Assembly (NCBI GenBank): GCA_015680685.1
Contig: MNCI01006063.1
Coordinates: 245,453-309,452, forward strand
Origin: Gnetum montanum
Lineage: Eukaryota > Streptophyta > Gnetopsida > Gnetales > Gnetaceae
Reading direction: 5' to 3'
Length of the DNA stretch: 64,000 bases
This document shows positions 33,115-44,466 of the stretch, piece by piece (the stretch's first letter is position 1; each line of letters opens with the position of its first letter). The notes under the pieces are model-generated. The model was not told the DNA's origin, did no database searches, and saw nothing but the letters and a program-made list of their open reading frames with translations. A program made the position numbers and the translations under genes.

Positions 33115-34861
33115 GGGGTAGTACATATGAAAGGGGTTGAACCGCTTACTCTATGTTTTTTATTTGTAAAAATGCTTAATTGAGGTCACGCGTGTTAAGG
33201 TAGTACATATTAGATTTAAAGAAGTCATTAACAGCCCCTTTTAGAATTGTAAGCATGTAGGTTGGGGATATTGGCTCATGTAATTCGTTGAGGGCAACGC
33301 TCCACCTCTAAATGAATTTTTGCACAGGTTCAAGCGGTGCTTGCTTGACCTGTATGAGACTGTCCAGTGTGGCCTCGAGTTTCAAGTTGTACTTGAACCT
33401 GGTCACAAACTAGCGTAATAAATCTTCTAAGGAGAAGATGGAATTCCTCGGTAGGCCTCGGTACTAGTCGAGTGCTCTCCCTGCAAGAGACATGGGGAAC
33501 ACTCGGAGAATGGAATGAGGCCATGCCTGGAGTAGCGCGCATTCCAATCTAAATGTTATGAGGTGGGCATTGGGGTCCATATCCCCATTATACTTGGTTA
33601 GCGTGGGTAAGGAGACGCCTTTGGGTAAGGTTAAGGGTGGGACGACGGAGCTAATGGGGTCATCGTAGTAGAAATCCACTACCTTCAACTCCCTGTCGGT
33701 AGCTGTTTTGAGGCGTTTTACCTCGTCAGTTAATTCCTGCATAAGTTTTTTAGCGTCTGCCCAATCTTGGGCACTCGGTGAAGCTATTGGCTGGGGGTGT
33801 GGGGCTGCATACAAGTTAGACTGTTGGGTTGTGGGTTGAAAGGCCGAAAGTTGGGCAATCGGCAGTTGTGTTTGTGGGAAATTTACATTCGGTGGCATGA
33901 AGGATGGCATGTGATAAGAAAAAGGCTATTTTTGTTGCAGTTGGGGATGTACCTGGGGAATATTAGCTGGTGGAATCATGTGGAGTGGCACATGAGGGTG
34001 AGAAAGCTGGTGTGACGGCGCACCCATCGCTGGCCATTGCCCCGCCACGTTGTGCGAAGGGGCTCCCGGTTGGGTTACGGTTGTCGAGAGGCCTGCGTGC
34101 ACTTGAACATGCAGGATGTAATGAGTGGATGTGGATGCCGGTATCACGCATGGCATCCCTATCACTTGGGGTGGAAATGTCACTCCCGTGCTATCGTGAG
34201 GGGGCAGTACTTATGAGGATGGGCCTGCGGTTGCAGCAAGGATGATTGTGAGAGGAAGTGTGTTAGGTTGAGAGTCGCGCGGAGGAGGGACGTGGACTAG
34301 CGCAGATGCTTCCGGTGGTGGTGCTTGAGCCTGAGTGAACCTAAGGTGCTGGAGGGGTAGGATCTCCCCTGTATCCGGATGAAAAATGGGATTAACGTAT
34401 GCTTGCGGGCTTAGAGTGTGGTAGGAGTCCTCGTGCTCGGATTGAGCAGCGAAGTCATCTTCCTCTCCTAGCTGGGTTTCTAGCACGTGCTGATCTAACA
34501 TGCGGCTCCTTTGCAGGAGGAGCTATGTGACGAGCTTTGAGTATTGCTCTGGGACTGGGATTACATCATATGGGGAAGGGGTGACCTCATGTCCTCCCCT
34601 GTAAAAGAGTTCAAATTGCCTCTTTACTTCCATTTCGGCTCGGTCAACAGCCAGGCCAGCTTATATCTTGATACATATAAAATTATACTGGTCCTGGGTG
34701 ATAATGTTGGAGGCTGGATCTCTTCCTTGGAACCTCAGGGACCAGCGGGGCCCTGCTGTGGGTTGTACCTTTGGGTGTTATGTGACGGGCTGTTGGGCAG
34801 CCATGATGTCTAGGATGTTAGTGACTTGAGTGGTGGCAACAGCGGTGTTTGCAGGGTTCAT
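33115..34861 (-). pseudogene. gag: Element C gag, C terminus deleted
   Basis: Starts at 34861 (MNPANTAVATTQ). A variable proline- and histidine-rich N terminus is followed by the gag core from about 33790 (DWADAKKLMQELTDEVKRLK, DFYYDDPISSVVPPLTLPKG, FPMSLAGRALD, then FVTRFKYNLKLEATLDSLIQ). It ends near 33140 at QIKNIE-stop-AVQP, and sequence then jumps to the proline-rich pro linker, so the zinc-knuckle part seen in A and B is missing. Stops are few (about seven). Confidence 0.85.
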
Positions 34862-35521
34862 GATGATTGTTTTAGTTACTTGAGTGTAGCGTGAATTTAA
34901 TAGATAAAGTGGGGCATATACGCTTCAATGCTCAGCGTATAGCGTCAGCGTAGACAGCGTACAGGAAGCAAGGCTCAGCGTAAAGCACAGAACTCAGCGT
35001 AAACTGGGCTTAGCGTAAACATAGAACTCAGCGTAAACTGGGCTCAACGTAAACAAGACTCAGCGTAAATTAGGATCAGCATAAACAAGACTCAGCGTGA
35101 ACAAGGGACAACGTAAACAATGCACAGTGTAAACGATGCACAGCGTAAACGATGCACAGCATAAACAATAGATAGGTTAATCAATGGATAGCGTAAAAAC
35201 AATGCAGCGTAAAAACAATGCAGCATAAAAACAATGCAGCATAAAAACAATGCAGCATGAAAACAATGCAGCGTAAAAACAATGCAGCGTGACAAGAATG
35301 CAGCGTAAGAACAAGGCAGTGTACGGTTTCTTGAGTGAGTTGTTTAAGAGGGACAGCGTAAACACTGAACTGCGTAGACGCTGGACAGTTTGCAGACTGG
35401 GTTTTCAGACCAGGCTGCGTGGATGCTGAGAGGGTTTCAGCGGGAAGCGGTGCACGGTTGGTGGCATAGACGCTCGATAGCGTAAATGCTGGGAAGTTTA
35501 CGGGTAAGGGTTTTAGGAGGT
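34862..35521. repeat. Element C leader with an AGCGTAAAC array
   Basis: From about 34915 to 35500 the words AGCGTAAAC, CAGCGTAAAAACAATG and CTCAGCGTAAACTGGG recur about thirty times. A sub-block at 35195-35310 is a near-perfect 16-bp tandem (AACAATGCAGCGTAAA). It lies between primer site and gag, so it is in the RNA leader. No coding frame of weight. Confidence 0.85.
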
Positions 35522-35537
35522 CCTCCTTCTAGCGCCA
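35522..35537 (-). other. Primer binding site of element C
   Basis: Minus-strand TGGCGCTAGAAGGAGG, five bases from the LTR end. Shared with B (5052-5067). Confidence 0.8.
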
Positions 35538-35542
35538 ATTTC

Positions 35543-36868
35543 TGTACCGCCTGAAATCGTTGGTCTCCGGCTAGAAGGAAAACAGAGACCGTGGGATCAC
35601 AGGATAAGAGCAGAAGACCTTGCCTTCACCTGAGGGCGAGTCGGAATGCAATGAAGGCAAACTACCTTGGGTGGTCCTCACGCAGATCAGACAAGGATTT
35701 CCCCGCGCGTACGCAAAGTGCTATACACTGGGTTATGCGTAAACGACGTGGAAAGCGTGAACAAAGCGTAAACAACGTAAAACAGATCCAAACAGAGCGC
35801 AAGCGTAAACGGGTGTAAACAGAATGCATGGGCCAAATTGACGTAAAAATGTAAACAATCTTATGCAGTAAATGTAACAATGATATTATAGAATACAGTG
35901 CACCAGTCTAAGGCAGTTGCGGCGAAGCACAAGGCGGACGAAAAGCTCCAGTTGACGGGAAGGCAGCTGGGCTGGATTACGCTGTGGGCACGGCGTAGAG
36001 ATTGTGCAGGGCGTACAGGTTTTCCAGCATAAGAGGGTTTTGAGCTCTGGTGCGCAGCGTAATTGCTCCTGGGTATGCTTTGGGAGTTTTTTTTTTGCCA
36101 ACCCCCTGTTGAAGTGGAAAATGGGGGTTTTTATACCGGTTGTTATGCTAGACTCGGGTTGGGAGACACGTGGTGTGTTGACCGGGTGCATACAATTTAC
36201 AAATGTACAAAATATTACATCTACCAGGCGTATACGCTGGGCGTATACGCTGGGCGTATACGCCGTATCAGGTTGGCGTATACGCTGGATGTGCTGAGCA
36301 TGTGTGAACGTGGGTGGAGATGTTGAGCGCTGGGCGTATACGCTGAGCGTATACACTGGTGAATGGTGGGCATATACGCCGAGCGTATATGCTGGTGAAT
36401 GCTGGGCATATACGCCGGGCGTATACGTTGGTGAATGCTGGGCGTATACGCTGACAGATGCCCACTTTCTTCAATCCTTGCTCTTTGGTGTTATCTTCAT
36501 GCTGTCATTGGAGATTTTGTCGCCGAGCGTATGCATCTGTAGTACCTGGGCATGTACACTGGAATGGTGGGCGTATACGCTGTAGGGTGCCAGGCGTATA
36601 CGCTGGAGTGTTGGGCATATACGCTGTAGAGTGCCAGGCGTATACGTTATAGAGTGCCAGGCGTATACGCTGGGCATATACACTGGGCGTATACGCTGTA
36701 GGTGTGAACTTGGGCGTATACGCTGGCACAATATACTTAGTGAAGACCAAGCATTTCAAGCCCCAAGATTGCCATGTATGACATCTCATGTAGCTGAGGT
36801 TGTCCATGGGTCTCAGGGTCCTTCTTGATGTCGGACAAGTACTAAGCTCCAAATTTTGTGGTGTTTCA
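35543..36868 (-). mobile_element. Element C 5' LTR
   Basis: Counterpart of 22419-23743. TATA box on the minus strand at 36135-36129. The U3 array of GCGTATACGC palindromes lies at 36225-36730. Ends TGAAACA...GGTACA. Confidence 0.95.
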
Positions 36869-36873
36869 GGATT
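36869..36873. repeat. Target site duplication GGATT, right of element C
   Basis: Second copy of 22414-22418. Confidence 0.95.
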
Positions 36874-38004
36874 CAAGGTCATAAATAGGTCCATCAAGCC
36901 TACGTTGGTAAGACAACTGATGATTTGTTTAGGTGCCTTCTTGTGCAGCCACTATTGTGACTCCTCTGTCTCTCCAAACTTCATAAAGAGAGTGGCCTCA
37001 GTGTGCTCGGACATGACAGTAACCTCATTAAGAGGAATGACCACTGTAGAAAAGAAAAAGAAGACATTGAGCAAAAATTAAGAATATCATAAGCAATGAT
37101 GTAACAAAAGTGAAAACCAAGCCTGGAACACAAACATTTACCATTAGCAAATGGAGTAGGCACACTTGCTGTAGGATCAACCGTTTGAGGACAAACAGGC
37201 CCATCAGGAGACCAATCCTCATGCAGCTAGCTGCAAACTTGACAACTTTCAAGGGCCCTAGAGAATTGCCTAGGATAATTGACAATAGCATCCTTGGTCT
37301 GGACTAGGACCACAGCATGAAGAGTGGGGCCCATCATGAATGCCTCCAAGGCTGTGCATGTTAAGGTAAGCCTGCTATCATCCTCATGCAATCCATGCTT
37401 AGCAAAACGGGACCTGCGAAAGAAAAAGTATTCATATGTAAGCAATGATATAATGCTAAAGGAACCAAAGTTAGTACAAGTATAAAAAGAGCATACCTAT
37501 CTACTCTGTATACTGTTCTAGGAAGATTTTGGAATAGAGTATGCACATGACAAGCTAGAAAAAGTGTGCTACTACTGTTGTAATGGCTGTAAGATGACAA
37601 TCCCCACACATGGGTCAAAGGACATGTAGATCTAGGACCTTAAGGATCACCTCCCTCGACTATATATAGTCCCTCGTCTATGTCAACAATGAAAGCTAAC
37701 ATGCCTCGTGTTGAGCCCGACAACATGGTCTCAACAATATCACGAGTCAGCTGCTCACTCAAATGAGACCATATGATAATGCTGAAATTCTACAAAATAA
37801 ATGATAAAAATGCAGCAAAATTTGGACGAAACCATATTACATGTGCCTCGATTTGCATGTCATAACTAGGCATGTTTGGTTCCAAAGGGCCAAACCAAGA
37901 TAGCACACCAACAAGTTCGACCACAAGGAAAAAAGGCTTAAGTCCCCTGCATAGAGCCAGAATCTTAGGTAAGTAACTTAAAACATATAAAAAATATAAA
38001 TTAA

Positions 38005-38066
38005 AAAACAAAATAAATAAATAAATAAATAAACATAACATGTAAATAAAATTCAACACACACACA
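38005..38066. repeat. Simple repeats inside intron 1 of the A antisense gene
   Basis: An (AAAT)n run at about 38009-38035 and a CA run at about 38055-38066. Confidence 0.8.
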
Positions 38067-38289
38067 CAAGACAACCCCATGAGACAAGAACACTAGTATT
38101 TATTTGGTGTATTTGATGCTCACTGGGGACATTAAAAATCCATTTCACAGTAAACCAACAACAAAACATGTACATTCACTGTCTAACCCAAGAAAGCAGA
38201 AAAAAAGGATACAAATAACTAGCAACACCAAGCAAATAATTTACACCTTTCTCATTCACTCATGTGCCAGTTCCAGGGAACTCACGTTG

Positions 38290-39510
38290 CAGTGCATGTT
38301 GTGGTAAAACGTGACTAGGGAACCCATTCACAACGTAGTTCACGTTGCTACTTACAATGCAGCTGACATTGCAACTCAGGAAGTGAGGCAACTTACACTG
38401 CAGGAGAAGCTAAAGCTAGGAAGTAGCCCCAGCACAAAAAATTGGTTTTCTATGGGACGCTGACCACCCAGGAAAAAATTGGTTTTCTATGGGACGCTGA
38501 CACCCAAGCACAAAATTAAATCTTTCCTCTATGCATTCTTGCCCTATTTTCCCATGCACACCTTGCAATATGCATTCATGCCCCATTCAATGCCAAAATA
38601 ACACCCTTTCAACCTCAGCATCCAACTCATGCGCTCGCCCCTCACGTTGAGAACAACCTTGTCTCTAGCTCATGCTGAGAATGACCTTGCTGGGAAAGAA
38701 TGTGCCCAAAGGAAGTTTGGGAATCATGAGATCACCGTAGCATTAGTTTTGACTTTGGGTGGGGATTGTTTACCAATCACGGTCACAACCCATGCCAAGG
38801 ATTAGCGCATGCCCTATGACCCTGCAACTCACGTTGAGGGTGCCCTGGGTCACTCACGCTGGCTAATCCTCTACAACGAATGAATAATAACAAAACAATA
38901 AATTTTACAAGATTGAGCATGCCCTGGCCATTACTTATGCCACCCACACTCATGCCATCACATAAAACAACAACCACAAAAAATATAGCAAATATTAAGA
39001 CCCCAGTGATGTCACAAACATCCAAAATGTGCTACAGAATGCGGAAAAAATTCATGATAACAGATCACACTAAAAAAACCCATGATCCAATAGAATTTTC
39101 ACTCTGTAAACGTAGTAAAAAATGGTCACTGTAATGGCTCACATCAGTATTCACGCTACGATAAAATGGCAGGAATGAAAGAAAACATACCTACGCAAGG
39201 TCCCCACCCATGATGAAACCCTAGGTTGAGAAAGGCGTCGAAGCAGTTCTTTGCTTTCCTCTACAAACACCAGGCTGTCCTACTTCTTCCCTTTACCTCG
39301 GTGGTCCTACTTCCCTATGCCCTTCATTTTGCTCATGCTACACACGTCCTGTAACTCATGTTGTGCTACTCACGCCTTATAACTCATGCTACACTACATG
39401 CCTTGTAACTCACACTACCCTGCACTTCCTGTTGCTCATGCTGCATTGTATACCAACACTACACTCTCTGGTCATGCTCACCACTCATGCACTAATGCTT
39501 GCTAAAATAA
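38290..39510. repeat. CTCACGTTG / CTCACGCTGG words around exon 1 of the A antisense gene
   Basis: Repeated words CTCACGTTGC, CACTCACGCTGG, AACTCATGCTACACTAC, GTAACTCACACTACC. They are the same kind of word as in the A LTR (47940-48610) and parallel the AGCGTAGACGC words at the same position in C. Confidence 0.6.
38436..38512. repeat. Tandem duplication of about 35 bp
   Basis: AAAAAATTGGTTTTCTATGG followed by GACGCTGACCACCCA occurs twice in direct succession. Confidence 0.8.
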
Positions 39511-39799
39511 CTCATGTCTTGCAGCTTTTGAATCCCTTTTGTTATTCTTACCCTTTTTAAACCCTTTGTCCAATTTATCTACTTTATTTTATGCTTATTC
39601 TATTTTATTTTTCATCTTTATTCCTCATTCTTGTGTTCTCTAGTTAATTTCTATTCTTATGTTATCATTCAAAACACCTTTTTCTCATTCATTTTTTTAT
39701 GGAGTAGAGCCTAAAGATCAAAATAAAACAAAACGAAAAGATCGAAAATTTATGAAACCATAAAAACCCACAACATTATTGTTCACATGAAAAATGAAT

Positions 39800-39865
39800 A
39801 CCAGTGGCCCGGTAAGGCCTAAAACTGCCATGCGGTCCCAGTATGACATTAAACTATGCCTATGT
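39800..39865. repeat. TTAAACT-type units of element A, upstream of its lost RT
   Basis: GGCCCGGTAAGGCCTAAAAC and GTCCCAGTATGACATTAAAC. Same position as the arrays at 11718-11960 in B and 26490-26760 in C. Confidence 0.65.
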
Positions 39866-41600
39866 TCCACAATTTCATTAGAACATAAATTACACGAAGC
39901 TAGTTTACATTTAGCAACTCGTTCATCAAGAAAATGTCACTCACGTTGCTCTCGGTTTTAAATTGGCAAGAGCAAACACATGGCCAACAAGAACATCTTT
40001 TCAACATTGTCTCTCAATGACTTTCGAAGGTGTAGGGGTTAGGAAAAAAATTGAAAAAATTGGGGCTAGGAGAAAATCGAAAAAATCGGGCCCTCTACCC
40101 CCATGACTAATCATGAACCTTCGGTAGTGTTAGAATGGAGAAAGAAAGAGTAACAAGAAAGATGAGGAAAAAGAGACAACTATAGCATCGATGAAATGGA
40201 TGTCAAGATGAAAATGAACAAAAATAAAATTAATTGTAAAATTTTAAGGAAAAAAAATTAATTGGTGCACCAAGTAGAAATGTCAATGGGTCCTTCCCAA
40301 AGCAGGCTCATGCCCTTAATGCCCTGAAAAACCCACATTCAAAGAGTCCATAGGCTTTGAGAATGTCATTTGGAACAAGAGTTAAAGTCTTAACCACAAG
40401 AGTTTACCAAAAAGAAAATGAGATATCTACCAAAATATACACTAATGATACAATTGGCAATGAGGTGAAGAATGGAGAGAAGGATGGAGAGAATAGAATG
40501 GAATGGAATCCCAAGAACAAGGTGGTGTACAGCCCCTTGTGTGTTTCATGATTAATGTGACTTGGCAAATCTCATTCCAAATCTGGCCTCAAACTAACCA
40601 CATCTAGTGACTTTGCATCAATGCATTCAGCCAATCCATCCTCTTGAAGTAACAAGAATGCACCTCCAAAGAGCCACCACCATTTCGATGAAACAAAGAT
40701 GAGAATGGGAAGCGAGAAGGGCCTTAGTTAGAGGAAACATTTTTAGTTCCATAACCAGTGCTTGTAGCCCAAGTTTATTTCATCTAAGGGGTGTGCTTTG
40801 AATTCTCACTTTTCTTCTCTCTCTTTTTTTGTGTTTTGTGATTTTATGCATGAGAACCACACCATGCAAAGACTTTGTTATTTTTATTGTCTTAGCTTCC
40901 GATAATTGGGTAACATTAGAATGGCAAGAAAAATCAAGAAGAAAACATCTAAGCACCCAAGAGAATGGCCAACACAAAAGCATCAAGTTCCCTTGAAGTC
41001 ACACCCTTTTCAAACCTTGAGTCCTTAGTTTGAAAAATACCCAGTCACCGATTCGTTTAAGTTCTTATTAAGAAAGGGACTATACATTTCCAAGCCAAGA
41101 GAGACCATAGAGTTTTGTGGATGGATGGATGAAGTGAACTCATTTCCTTTTATATCAAAAGAACATACCTTAGTATAAACATCATAACTTAAGGTAAAAA
41201 CCAAACATTAGCAATCAATATGAAACAGTTCATACCATCATTCCGAACACTTATTGGGTGATAAACTTACAGGATGGATCACACACACACAAAATGGAAA
41301 AAGTATAATGATGTTGAAAAATAAAAAAAAGAAGAGTTAAAGAAAGTTGTAAAAAAAAAGTTGAAGAAATTGTAAAACAAAAACAAGAACGGTTAAAGAA
41401 ATTTGTAAAACAAAAATGTGTAAGACAAAAACGTGTAAAACAAAAATGTGCAAAACAAAAACTTAAAAAGAACTGAGGGCACCATATGATTATCATAGTT
41501 TGCCATCTCACCCATGACTAAGTGGAAAGGGAAAGATCCAAAATAATGAGCACCTGTTTGAATTTCTTAGAAGTGTCCAACTTCTCCCAATTGATGTTCT
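39866..41600. other. Unassigned AT-rich stretch between A and E remnants
   Basis: No convincing coding frame on either strand. 41330-41475 is an A-rich run of AAACAAAAATGTGTAA-like words. It may be the 3' part of E, deleted A sequence or both. The A reverse transcriptase expected here is absent. Confidence 0.5.
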
Positions 41601-41911
41601 TAGATTAAGGGGTGGAAGTTGGCGATGCTCATATTCCAATGTGTCTATGCCTTCATTGTTGGCATGGTTTGTCTCCTCAGTTCATTCCATGCATATTTGT
41701 CGGTTGCTCTTTCGAGTAGCTATCAACCATGGGGTGTCTACTACTTTTTGTGTGGTTGCTACATACAAACATATTTTTTTTAAAGTTTCAACGGCACACC
41801 TATTACATGGAGGCATTTCCTCCATGTCATCACCCGATGAATCACTGTATGTGATGCATGGAACTTTCCTCTTCTCGATCTTTCCATAAATGTTTATATT
41901 AGATATCTCCA

Positions 41912-42300
41912 AGGAAAGATCGTGGATCCTAAGGCATGCATCTACTATACTCAGCCATGCCCTTCCATTATAATTGGGAATTCCCCTTCATTGTTATTAA
42001 CTTCAATCACCAGGAAATATGTTGGGTAGGACCAACCACACACAATGGTAATAATGTCCTCCACCAATCCTAAGGGAATGGTGATGGATTGGTCTGCCGG
42101 CTCTAGTTGGATGTTGCTCTTCCTAAGTTGGGGCAGGTTCCAGGCTTAATACATTTCTCATGATATTAAATTGACTCTGGAACCTAAGTCAAGAAGAGCC
42201 TTATGTGGTTCACTCCTGACAATTTGTAAATAGATTAAGGGGCTTCCAGGATTAGTTAATTTCCTAAGAAGGTGGCCTACCTTGATCCAGTCGATTATGG
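41912..42300 (-). pseudogene. pro: Element E protease (decayed)
   Basis: Minus strand: RSEPHKALLDLGSRVNLIS is the DxGA-type active-site loop of a gypsy aspartic protease with Ala changed to Ser. It is followed by IQLEPADQSITIPLGLVEDI and FPIIMEGHG, the degraded ILGRP motif. Stops are frequent. Further degraded coding continues to about 41680 (FPWRYLI, GKFHAS). Confidence 0.65.
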
Positions 42301-42899
42301 TATGTGTTAACATAACCGTATGCGTTAAGCTCTGTTGGACTGAAGGGTGCTCCGAAGTGTTAGATGATGGAGGAGTGTACCTAGACTCAACTTCTTATTG
42401 TGAGAGCTTGTCTAGGCTTTTGGTTTTGAAAAAAGATCTTCTCTTTTTACAGTTTTCAGAACCAGTAGCGGGTTGAATATTTACATCTCTTGTAGCGTTA
42501 CGTTGCTACGGTTGAGTAGGGAGTTCCCCTTACATTGTTGGAGAAGGAGGTGTTGTGGGAACTACATGTGGAAGAGGTGCGGATGGAGTTGCAGGATGGT
42601 GTATATGTGGGATGTCTCCCAGAGGAGGAGTCCTCCTAAAGTACTCCCGAACTTGGTAGTGACGTTGGGAAGGTCTATGACTCATAGAGTCACTTGGAGA
42701 AACCGGCTACTACACATAATAATCATATGGATCGGGCTGTTAGTAAGGGTACCATTGTGTTGGCGGTGGCATCCCCCATGATTGTGGGTATTTCCACTAC
42801 TGATGTTGTTCGATGGGTTGTGGTGGAGTTCCACTTGGATAGTGTGTTAGTGGTTGGTAGAACTACCTTGGGTTACCTTGGGGATAAGGTAACCTTTGG

Positions 42900-43943
42900 G
42901 GTGTCTACCATTGGTTAAGTCTTGGATTAAGTGCATACACCCCAGAATCTTGTAAATGTGAGATGATTGGACAGCATCCCTTGGGATGATCATAATGGTA
43001 GATCTCACATCCACCATCATCTTTTGTGTCTGAATCCAAAACCTCATCGGAGATAGTAATTTTCCCCTTACCCTTGTTATGTGCAGGGCCTGAATTTCTC
43101 TGCTTTGTCTTATCTTTGTCACTACTTTGTTCCTCCTTAGACTCTTCTACAATTTTCAAGACACTTTAAAGTCTGGATTCTAAGGAATCCCACAATTGGT
43201 CCATCTTAGCCGATACTTCTATTGTTAATGAGTGTCCTGGGAAACAAATTAAGTTTTTGCCACTCATTCTCTATGTTTTGCAAGGCACAACCATCATGGA
43301 ATGCCTGTAAATGATGCTACGGATCAGCGTTATATCCCTCTTCAAAGCATGGAATATTATTCATGTCTAAGCATTTGATCCGACTATACTTTAAATGCCT
43401 TGTTGGAATTCTTAATGCCACCATTATGTCAAGCATACTTCGGGTGGCAAGTAGGGACTCATCATGATCATCTCTTTCATGACGCCTATGATGTCTTCGT
43501 TGTTCCCTACTTTCCCTTCGTTCATGCCCTTGTCCTCTCTCTCGACTCTGTCATTGAGGTCTTTCATTTTTCTTACCTTTATCCTCTCCATTATGCTCGT
43601 GATGGTTACACCTAGATGTGGAAGAAGAGGGTGAGTGATGAGATGAAGGAGAAGAGGAAGGAGAACCATCGCCATGGTGATGCTTCTTGCCTTCTCTTCG
43701 GCTGCTACAGCCCCGATCGTGGTGATGATCTAAGTGCCTGTCCTTGTCTTTTGTTGTTTTTCCCTCTATGAACAGTTGGTGTTCATGGGCATCAGAACCA
43801 AGGTTATGTATCGTTGATTGTAAGTTCGGATACCCAAACCCCTCACCATTATTAGGAGGGGGAAAATAATTTGTTAGAGAACCTATTATAATGGGTTCCT
43901 CATCTCCTATTTTGCTAAGGACATGCAGGCCTTTGCCCTTCAA
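42900..43943 (-). pseudogene. gag: Element E gag-like region (decayed)
   Basis: Pieces in shifting frames: 43943-43551 is rich in His, Ser and charged residues (HHHDRGCSSRREGKKHHHGD). Then a HLQAFHDGCALQNIENEW segment near 43300, and 43159-42905 with DEVLDSDTKDDGGCEIYHYD and a Cys/His group that may be a zinc-binding remnant. No resemblance to the gag of A, B or C. Confidence 0.5.
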
Positions 43944-44448
43944 TAGTGTATGTTGGCTCTCCTACCTTGAGTCCCTCATATGTTGTGCTTCTATGGGATA
44001 GTAATCCCTCATGTCAAAATCACCCATTACATATTCAGCAGAAAATTCTGTCATGTTGATCTGTGCCAAAGCACAGAGAAGCATGTTAGGGATTGCCCGA
44101 TCTGGGGGTAACACTATGTTACCATGCAGATCTCTTCAGCACATATGTTCATCTTGATGGAAGATAAAAGTAAAATTAGGAATATACTCATCAGGATGAG
44201 TATATTCCACCCTATATTATTGAGGAACTGGCAGATTTAGGTTATGTGTTTTTGATTGCCAACTATTTTGTGTATGGTCCTTAGGTGATGAGTTGCTCTT
44301 ATGAGAAGAAGAAGAAGACAGAGTGTCTTATAGGTGTGCTAATTTTACCGTTATATAATTTTTATTTTTTGATTAACTCAAAGGTTCATTTAGGATCCCA
44401 ACAATGTGAGTGATGTCCTATGTTCTATTTAGTGCACAAACACTTAGT

Positions 44449-44466
44449 CCCTGGCAACGGTGCCAA
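44449..44466 (-). other. Primer binding site of element E (tRNA-Asp type)
   Basis: Minus strand TTGGCACCGTTGCCAGGG, directly at the LTR end. Matches the 3' end of plant tRNA-Asp with one or two differences. Confidence 0.8.

Larger units (their letters stand above)
22419..36868 (-). mobile_element. Element C: non-autonomous Tat/Ogre-like retrotransposon nested in A
   Basis: Oriented minus. In its own direction: 5' LTR 36868-35543, primer site, leader with AGCGTAAAC repeats, gag from 34861, protease to 31536, a plus-strand gene (27213-30987), a short RT fragment fused to integrase (26406-25298), 3' UTR, polypurine tract 23760-23744, and 3' LTR 23743-22419. It is flanked by GGATT. RT catalytic core, both RNases H and the integrase N terminus are deleted. 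The LTRs look less diverged than those of B. Confidence 0.93.
36874..39327 (-). pseudogene. Antisense gene of element A, 5' part (exons 1 to 4a)
   Basis: Exon 1, 39327-39191 (VEESKELLRRLSQPRVSSW; two stops), ends CGTAG before GTATGTTTTC, phase 2. Intron 1 is 1.24 kb. Exon 2, 37946-37497, is 450 nt like C, starts after CTCTATGCAG and ends GATAG before GTATGC. Exon 3, 37413-37142, follows TTTCGCAG and ends AATG before GTAAATG. Exon 4a starts at about 37058 after TTTTCTACAG and is cut by element C at 36874 in the codons LMDLFMTLNP; it resumes at 22418 in frame. Splice phases equal those of C throughout. Confidence 0.82.

Noticed and set aside
35092-35365. Minus-strand hydrophobic frames (repeats of CIVFMLHCFYAALF type) that look like membrane segments
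   Set aside because: They are translations of the AACAATGCAGCGTAAA tandem repeat.
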